A stretch of DNA of 26,922 nucleotides, from positions 1-26,922 of the forward strand of contig CAZMOM010000039.1 in NCBI GenBank assembly GCA_964568075.1, in the 5' to 3' direction. The notes under the pieces are model-generated. The model ran no database searches. It saw only the letters and a program-made list of their open reading frames with translations, and was not told the DNA's origin. Made by a program: the position numbers and the translations under genes. Every line of letters starts with the position of its first letter. The first letter of the stretch is position 1. The stretch is from MnTg04 sp964568075 (GTDB lineage Bacteria; Pseudomonadota; Gammaproteobacteria; Steroidobacterales; MnTg04). Below are positions 22,377 to 26,922 of the stretch, one piece after another.

Positions 22377-23177
22377 CTATTTGCGCCAATCCTCCGCCTC
22401 ACAGAATTTATCGATGATGTTCAGTAGTACGCGCCCGGCCGGTTGCGTCGCGCGAACTAGCATATTTTGTTTCCTCGCACCGCTCGTCCCCTGACCTACG
22501 ATAGTCATTGTGCAGCAAGCGAGATCCCGATTCTTATATTCCACGACCGTTAGCCGAATATCCTTTTCATCGTTGCACTTCGCTTTTTCCATGAGCATTT
22601 CTTTTATTTCTGGATGCGCCTCGAAGGACTTTTCCAATTTGTCCTCTGGACAACTGCTCACCAACGTAATTCGTCCTTCTTCCGTTAGGTCGGTAACTAT
22701 CTCGCGCAAACGCCTATTCTCGAGTAGCCAATCGAAAGATCCAGCGAAGATGATCGTGCGCCGAGCATCCTTCAACAGGTCCAACAAGGTTGCAATGTCG
22801 TCGTGCCCGGGATTCTCAATCTCTCGAATCTCAACTGTTTGCGTGGCCAGGAGCTGACGTCTACGGTTGATGTGCCCGAACCAGGCAAGCAATGCAAACC
22901 ACACAGTTACCAATACGAACGACAAGGATAGCAAAGCTGACACAAGCGATTCAGAGTCCGCAGCGAATTTCTGGAGCCCCAACCACTCGAACGTGGTTTC
23001 AGTTGCGAAAGTTGCCCAACGTGGACTCTCTACGCCAACCTTAGTCGAAAAATCAACCGCGACGAAAGCAAACATCATTAATGTAAAGGAAACGCAAAAA
23101 AGAGTACCGATGAAAATTATCACTCCAGATAACCGATTGATCCACGCCGTTAGAAACCGTTTGCACCTACCGAGCAT
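22377..23177 (-). CDS. Two-TM protein with PLD-like cytosolic domain
   Basis: The 266-residue product has two strongly hydrophobic segments, about 17-43 and 78-104, with a short loop between, then a cytoplasmic basic stretch NRRRQ. The C-terminal domain (about 120-266) has the alternating pattern DLLKDARRTIIFAGSFDWLLEN...LREIVTDLTEEGRITLVSS, which resembles the core repeat of phospholipase-D-like domains, but without an HxK(x)4D catalytic motif. It might be a membrane-anchored sensor or effector. It lies leftward and alone, 402 bases upstream of tmk. Similar two-TM designs are common among defence effectors, but that role here is only a guess. No family name is assigned. Confidence 0.65.
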   Translation of the reverse strand: MLGRCKRFLTAWINRLSGVIIFIGTLFCVSFTLMMFAFVAVDFSTKVGVESPRWATFATETTFEWLGLQKFAADSESLVSALLSLSFVLVTVWFALLAWFGHINRRRQLLATQTVEIREIENPGHDDIATLLDLLKDARRTIIFAGSFDWLLENRRLREIVTDLTEEGRITLVSSCPEDKLEKSFEAHPEIKEMLMEKAKCNDEKDIRLTVVEYKNRDLACCTMTIVGQGTSGARKQNMLVRATQPAGRVLLNIIDKFCEAEDWRK

Positions 23178-23763
23178 ATCTAGTCCTCCAGTAGCCAGTT
23201 CAGACCATAAGGTACCAGCTACCGACTATTGATTGAATGTTTTCGGTGCCTTGACGTCCGTAGTTACGAGCATCTGGGAAAACCCACACTTGAGGTGCAT
23301 ACACTGTCGGCAGTAAGTTCACTGCGAGAAATGGAACATTCGGCTGGAGCGAGATTGCGTAAAATAAAGGACATCCACAGACTTTATGCATCGATTATGC
23401 AAAAAGACCATTTTTTGTCGTAGATTGAGACAACAAGGACACCCACAGACTTTTCTGTGGAGCGTGTGGATGTCCTTGTGTTTGGTAGTCATAGCTCTGA
23501 ATGGCAACGACATCTATTGACTTGGATGTGAAAAAACTATTGCGCAAACGGTGGGTAGCCATAGACGGGTGACGCCAAACAGAGACACCCCATGGCTCAC
23601 AAAAACCGCCAACAAAACAACCTCCTAGACCGCATTTTGTGAAGCTACAACGGAATCTCTGAATGTGAATTGACATGTGTGCAAAGCGGTGGTTAATATC
23701 CGGGCCGTTTCGCGGCGAAGCCAATTCGCGGGTTATAAAGCGAGCAACATTCAGGAGAGTTAG
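23178..23763. other. Intergenic region with repeat cluster, upstream of the barrel gene
   Basis: This 586-base stretch contains repeat copy C with a second palindromic unit (23366-23478) and the promoter region of the outer-membrane protein gene. AGGAG at 23753-23757 is that gene's ribosome binding site. Apart from these I see no gene; short frames through the repeats encode the same CGCP-rich peptide on different copies and are artefacts. Confidence 0.6.
23366..23478. repeat. Dispersed repeat, copy C joined to a palindromic REP-like unit
   Basis: The left part (23366-23426) matches copies A and B through TGCATCGATTATGCA and the AAAAAGACC...TTTTTTGTCG hairpin but stops at GTAGATT, without its own GGATGTCC end. 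The right part (23431-23478) is a palindrome: CAAGGACACCCAC ... GTGGATGTCCTTG with an inner stem CCACAGA-CTTT-TCTGTGG (23443-23460). The composite looks like two related elements abutted or one element with an inserted hairpin. Confidence 0.75.
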
Positions 23764-24327
23764 ATGAAGAAGCTATTTCTTTTGGCAGGGCTGCTTTTGC
23801 AGGGTATTGTCAGCGCACAAACGGCCGAGCAAAAGCCAGTCGATCTTAGTTATTCCTACGCAGAGCTGCGTTTCGTCGACGTCGATTTCAGAGGCGGTGA
23901 CGGTATTCGAATTAACGGCTCGTATGAGTTGGAAGGTAACTGGCTTATCGTCGGCGGTCTGACGGCGCTTGACTTTGACAACAATGTCGATTCAACCCTT
24001 TTGGAAATCGGCGGCGGCTACGTTTGGCATTATTCAGACGACTTCGACCTGGTAAGTACACTCCGTCTCGTTCGAGCCGAAATCGACGTCGGGGGTATTG
24101 ACACCAACGACACAGGCTTTGCGTTTTCGGCAGGCGCTCGCGGCCTGCTAGCACCTGAGTTTGAGATACGCGGATCGGTTAACCATATTAACCTTGACAA
24201 CAGCGACACCTATCTGGAGCTCGCGGGCGACTACTATTTCACTGAGCAGTTTTCTGCAGGCGTGAGCTTGGAGTTCGCAGGTGATACGGACGCCTTCACG
24301 ATCGGTGCACGTTGGTTCTTCGAGTAA
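23764..24327 (+). CDS. Small outer-membrane beta-barrel protein
   Basis: The 187-residue precursor has a Sec signal peptide with predicted cleavage after VSA (residue 18), then alternating polar/hydrophobic strands typical of an eight-stranded barrel (SYSYAELRFVDVDF, GSYELEGNWLIVGGLTALDF, SAGVSLEFAGDTDAFTIGARWFFE). The C-terminal strand ends with aromatic residues, close to the Bam recognition signal. A good ribosome binding site, AGGAG at 23753-23757, precedes the ATG. Its Asp/Gly-rich turns resemble OmpA-like or porin-family small barrels. The function is not evident. It is the last gene inside the right attachment repeat, so it travels with the island if the repeat is the true border. Confidence 0.8.
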   Translation: MKKLFLLAGLLLQGIVSAQTAEQKPVDLSYSYAELRFVDVDFRGGDGIRINGSYELEGNWLIVGGLTALDFDNNVDSTLLEIGGGYVWHYSDDFDLVSTLRLVRAEIDVGGIDTNDTGFAFSAGARGLLAPEFEIRGSVNHINLDNSDTYLELAGDYYFTEQFSAGVSLEFAGDTDAFTIGARWFFE

Positions 24328-24572
24328 GCACGTCTCGCGAACTGCCGCTATTGGCCGGTTTGAGGCCGTCGCGGCGGCTCCATGCAGATCGATTGAGTGG
24401 TCGCTTACGCCAGAAGCGGCTGATTGAGCTGAGCTCCACCTGAACTAATCCTTGGGCTTGTTGCCGCAATTCGCGTGCCGCACGACGGCCGCCGATGTTG
24501 GGTACATGGTGGGGTACTCTTGTATTTGCTATTGGAACGACTCACCGGCGACGGGTTCTGTACGGTGTGATG

Positions 24573-24592
24573 CAATTCCACCCATCACCACC
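24573..24592 (+). repeat. Right attachment-site core (attR)
   Basis: CAATTCCACCCATCACCACC repeats positions 9899-9918, the 3' end of tRNA-Met. No intact tRNA lies upstream of this copy, only GTGTGATG, so the intact tRNA is at the left end and this is the displaced copy. It is followed by a terminator-like hairpin that would normally follow a tRNA. Confidence 0.85.
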
Positions 24593-24606
24593 CAATCTAA
24601 AAGACT

Positions 24607-24636
24607 GGCTAGACCCCGGAGGGGCCCGGCCTTTTT
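24607..24636 (+). terminator. Probable original tRNA-Met terminator, displaced by the island
   Basis: CCCC-GGA-GGGG (24614-24624) with outer GGC/GCC pairing (24607-24609 with 24629-24631) is followed by TTTTT (24632-24636). It stands 15 bases downstream of the right att copy, the spacing expected for a tRNA terminator. In the uninterrupted chromosome it would follow tRNA-Met. Confidence 0.5.
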
Positions 24637-24716
24637 AATATTTGGTGCGCGGGAATCCTGGCCGATCAAAAAAGGTACACTAAAGACCCGTCCACCCTCC
24701 AGACCCGGGAGCCTCG

Positions 24717-26042
24717 ATGATGAGCATCTGGTCACAGGCCAAAGACTCGGCTGCGAAAACACCCGACGAGCGGAATCGATACGTCGATTTTCTTCGTGCC
24801 GTGTCGATTCTGGCGGTAATCACTGGCCACTGGCTGATCGTTGCTCTGTATTACCATGACGGTTCGCTAACGCTTGACACTCTCCTGGTGATTCGACCCG
24901 ATACGCAGTGGCTGACCTGGTTGTTCCAGGTGATGCCGATATTCTTCATCGTGGGTGGTTATGCCAACGCCGTCTCACTTGAGAGTGCGCGCCGACGTGG
25001 GATCGATTACGCGGGCTGGCTGGCAGCCCGACTGAATCGACTGGTTACCCCGCTGCTTGCCTTGGTGCTGGGTTGGGCAATACTCGCAGCGACATTGCAC
25101 TTTTGGGATGTTAGCGGTGGAGTCATTCGGCTGGCGTCGCGAGCCGCTTTGATCCCGATCTGGTTTCTGGCCATCTACATCATCGTTGTCGTGCTCGCTC
25201 CGGTTACCTACAACGTGTGGCGGCGCTGGGGTTTCGCGTCGTTCTGGGCTTTCGCGGCCGTCGGCGCGCTTGTCGATGCCGCCTTTTTCCTGGCGGACCT
25301 TCGCTGGCTGGGCTTTAGTAATTATTTCTGGATCTGGCTCTCTGTGCACCATCTGGGCTACGCATGGCGGGACGGGCGAATGGGGAGCCCGGCGCGGCTC
25401 ATGACTTACTCGGCGCTGGGTTTGCTGGCGCTCGTGTTGCTAATTTTCATGGGGCCATATCCTTTCGCCATGGTGGGATCACCGGATGAAGGGCTGAGCA
25501 ACACGGCCCCGCCGAAAATTACTTTGCTGGCGCTCGCTATTTTTCAGTTCGGATTGCTTCTGGCCATTGAGAAACCGATGCGGAACATGTTATCCGGCCT
25601 GCGTGTCTGGGCGGCAACGGTTTTGATCAACAGCATGATCATGACCGTCTATCTCTGGCATCTGACGGTTATGGTGATAATTGTCTCGCTGGCTTACCTG
25701 GCCGGAGGCCTGGGGCTGGGAATCGAACCCGGTAGCTCCGCCTGGTGGCTCACTCGTCCGCTTTGGTTTGCCGTTCTTTATGCAGCGTTATTACCGGTAG
25801 CTTTGCTGTTCGCGCCGCTGGAAAGGCGCGCCCGCGCGCCTGATGCCCGCGTGCCGGCAGCAGCGAGGCAGGTCGGTGGCGCCATATTTATTTGTCTTGG
25901 CGTTGCGCTGCTTGCCCGGTTCGGATTCGGCAGCGCTCCGCTGCCCCATCTCGATATCGCTGCATTCCTGATGGTTGTTGCGGGTGCCACACTCAGCGGT
26001 TTACTGCCGGGGTTTAACGGAGAAAGGCTTGTCCGCAAATGA
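24717..26042 (+). CDS. Acyltransferase family 3 membrane protein
   Basis: The 441-residue product (start at the first of two consecutive ATGs) is a polytopic membrane protein with about ten hydrophobic segments. Near the N terminus NRYVDFLRAVSILAVITGHW carries the Arg and His typical of the acyltransferase-3 (OafA/YrhL/NolL) family, which O-acylates sugars or lipids using acyl-CoA at the inner membrane. Later segments (MPIFFIVGGYANAVSLE, LWHLTVMVIIVSLAYL) match the family layout. The acceptor cannot be told from the sequence. The 3' end overlaps the ankyrin-repeat gene by 14 bases, so the two are probably expressed together. It lies just outside the island. Confidence 0.87.
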   Translation: MMSIWSQAKDSAAKTPDERNRYVDFLRAVSILAVITGHWLIVALYYHDGSLTLDTLLVIRPDTQWLTWLFQVMPIFFIVGGYANAVSLESARRRGIDYAGWLAARLNRLVTPLLALVLGWAILAATLHFWDVSGGVIRLASRAALIPIWFLAIYIIVVVLAPVTYNVWRRWGFASFWAFAAVGALVDAAFFLADLRWLGFSNYFWIWLSVHHLGYAWRDGRMGSPARLMTYSALGLLALVLLIFMGPYPFAMVGSPDEGLSNTAPPKITLLALAIFQFGLLLAIEKPMRNMLSGLRVWAATVLINSMIMTVYLWHLTVMVIIVSLAYLAGGLGLGIEPGSSAWWLTRPLWFAVLYAALLPVALLFAPLERRARAPDARVPAAARQVGGAIFICLGVALLARFGFGSAPLPHLDIAAFLMVVAGATLSGLLPGFNGERLVRK

Positions 26043-26679
26043 AAAAATCTTCGCCGCGGTAGTGGCAGGGGATATAAATAAATTTCGCGAGCTACTGGCT
26101 GCGAATCCGTCACTCGCAAAGTCGAAGAATGAGCAGCGATTGTCGCTGCTGATGTGGATACTCTATAACCAGCGCACAGACTGGCTTGACGAATTGTATC
26201 CTGAATTGGGTGATCTCGATTTTTTTGAGGCGGCCGCGGTTGGCGATTCACAGCTCGTGCAGACTCTGCTCGAGAATACTCCTGATAATTTACACGCGAT
26301 CGCTCCGGATGGTTTCCAGGCACTCGGACTGGCCGCATTTTTCGATCACCCGGATGTCGTGACCGTGTTAATCGAAGCCGGCGCCGATTTGAGTTACCGC
26401 GCTCCCGTAAGCCAGTTAACGGCGTTACACGGCGCGGTGGCCGGTGAAAGCCTGAAAAGCGTCAGGCAGTTGTTAGAGGCCGGCGCAGATATCAATGCGC
26501 AACAACACGGTGGTTATACGCCGCTGATGGGCGCAGCCGGGAGCGGTATGATCGACTTGATCCGATTGTTACTCAAGCATGGCGCCGATCCATCGATCTC
26601 CGATGACCATGGCAACAGCGCCCGTGACCTGGCATTAAGCAAAGGACAAAGCCAGGCGGCAAAAATCCTGTCCAGTTGA
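26029..26679 (+). CDS. Ankyrin-repeat protein
   Basis: The 216-residue product is predicted from a TTG at 26029, six bases after GGAG (26019-26022), overlapping the acyltransferase stop by 14 bases; the frame is open to an ATG at 25975 but that lies well inside the previous gene. At least three ankyrin repeats are clear in the second half: DGFQALGLAAFFDHPDVVTV, then TALHGAVAGESLKSVRQLLE and GYTPLMGAAGSGMIDLIRLL, each followed by a GAD-type turn. The N-terminal 90 residues are weaker repeats. No signal peptide is present, so it should be cytosolic. Ankyrin repeats bind other proteins; the partner is unknown, and the adjacent acyltransferase is a candidate. Confidence 0.85.
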   Translation: MSANEKIFAAVVAGDINKFRELLAANPSLAKSKNEQRLSLLMWILYNQRTDWLDELYPELGDLDFFEAAAVGDSQLVQTLLENTPDNLHAIAPDGFQALGLAAFFDHPDVVTVLIEAGADLSYRAPVSQLTALHGAVAGESLKSVRQLLEAGADINAQQHGGYTPLMGAAGSGMIDLIRLLLKHGADPSISDDHGNSARDLALSKGQSQAAKILSS

Positions 26680-26922
26680 AAAACTTGTTCTTGCCCGGTG
26701 CTGCCGCAACGGTTTTTTTGGCCGGGTGTGATTCGGCACGACAGTGCGTTGTCTGCAAACGGCAGAGCGTTTGCCAAGACCCGCAAAGCCTCAGATTGCC
26801 CGGTAAGCGCCGTCCCGGTATCGACCGGTACCGTCAGAAGTAATTGATTTTAAAGTGGTTATGAGACAGTTCCGAGCGCCGGAGCAGGCTTTGCGACAGA
26901 CTGTTTTATCGTCGGGTCAGCC

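Larger units (their letters stand above)
24328..24716. other. Intergenic region containing the right island border
   Basis: This 389-base stretch holds two GGGTAC repeats (24499-24505 and 24511-24517), the att repeat at 24573-24592 and a terminator-like hairpin at 24607-24636. An open frame at 24452-24859 runs through the att repeat and into the next gene in another frame, and has no coding character. The acyltransferase promoter is probably near 24640-24700 but is not clear. Confidence 0.5.

Noticed and set aside
22187..22417. Rightward 76-codon frame upstream of the two-TM protein
   Set aside because: There is no ribosome binding site, no recognisable features, and it overlaps the end of a better gene.
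23200..23391. Short frames encoding repeated 'CGCP' peptides near 10868, 23200 and 23319
   Set aside because: They are translations of the dispersed repeat itself, not genes.
9966..24572. CRISPR array or integrase gene
   Set aside because: I searched by eye for regularly spaced repeats and for recombinase signatures (R-H-R-Y, resolvase) and found neither; the dispersed repeats are too few and irregular.
24452..24859. Open frame of 135 codons across the right island border
   Set aside because: It runs through the att repeat and terminator and into the acyltransferase in another frame, and its composition is not protein-like.

Overview
The window is a gammaproteobacterial chromosome segment: a conserved housekeeping block, a roughly 14.7 kb accessory island inserted at a tRNA-Met gene, and the chromosome beyond it. 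The order prfA, hemA, TPR lipoprotein, lolB, ispE, tRNA-Gln, prs, rplY (ctc), pth, ychF matches the arrangement I know from Pseudomonas aeruginosa and relatives. I cannot name the genus; a free-living, moderately GC-rich gammaproteobacterium fits.

Region 1 (1-9919). hemA and prfA run leftward with a 4-base overlap. The TPR lipoprotein and lolB run rightward from a shared divergent region, also with a 4-base overlap, followed by ispE (isoprenoid precursors), tRNA-Gln, prs (PRPP), bL25, peptidyl-tRNA hydrolase and the YchF GTPase. The block ends at an elongator tRNA-Met at 9843-9919. Its last 20 bases before the final A are repeated exactly at 24573-24592, which marks the ends of an integrated element.

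Region 2 (9919-24592), the island. By eye it is richer in A+T, and it carries short dispersed repeats with GGACATCC/GGATGTCC ends. No integrase gene is visible. From left to right it holds a lipoprotein, an unknown soluble protein, a small coiled-coil protein and two gene remnants. Next comes a tightly packed leftward five-gene operon (18834 to 13028): a compact Dam-type adenine methyltransferase, a second DNA methyltransferase with an SPPY motif, an SMC/Rad50-like ABC ATPase with a CxxC/CxxC zinc ribbon, a small protein in the position of an ABC-three-component 'middle component', and a PD-(D/E)xK-type nuclease. I read this as a candidate restriction-modification or anti-phage system and consider it the most interesting object here.

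Divergent from it is a pyrimidine-nucleotide group: thymidylate synthase coupled to a TudS-like putative desulfidase, facing an unknown, possibly degenerate Nudix-like protein and a thymidylate kinase. A two-TM protein with a PLD-like cytosolic domain and a small outer-membrane beta-barrel complete the island.

Region 3 (24593-26922). A terminator that looks like the original tRNA-Met terminator sits just outside the right repeat. It is followed by an acyltransferase-3 membrane protein translationally overlapping an ankyrin-repeat protein.
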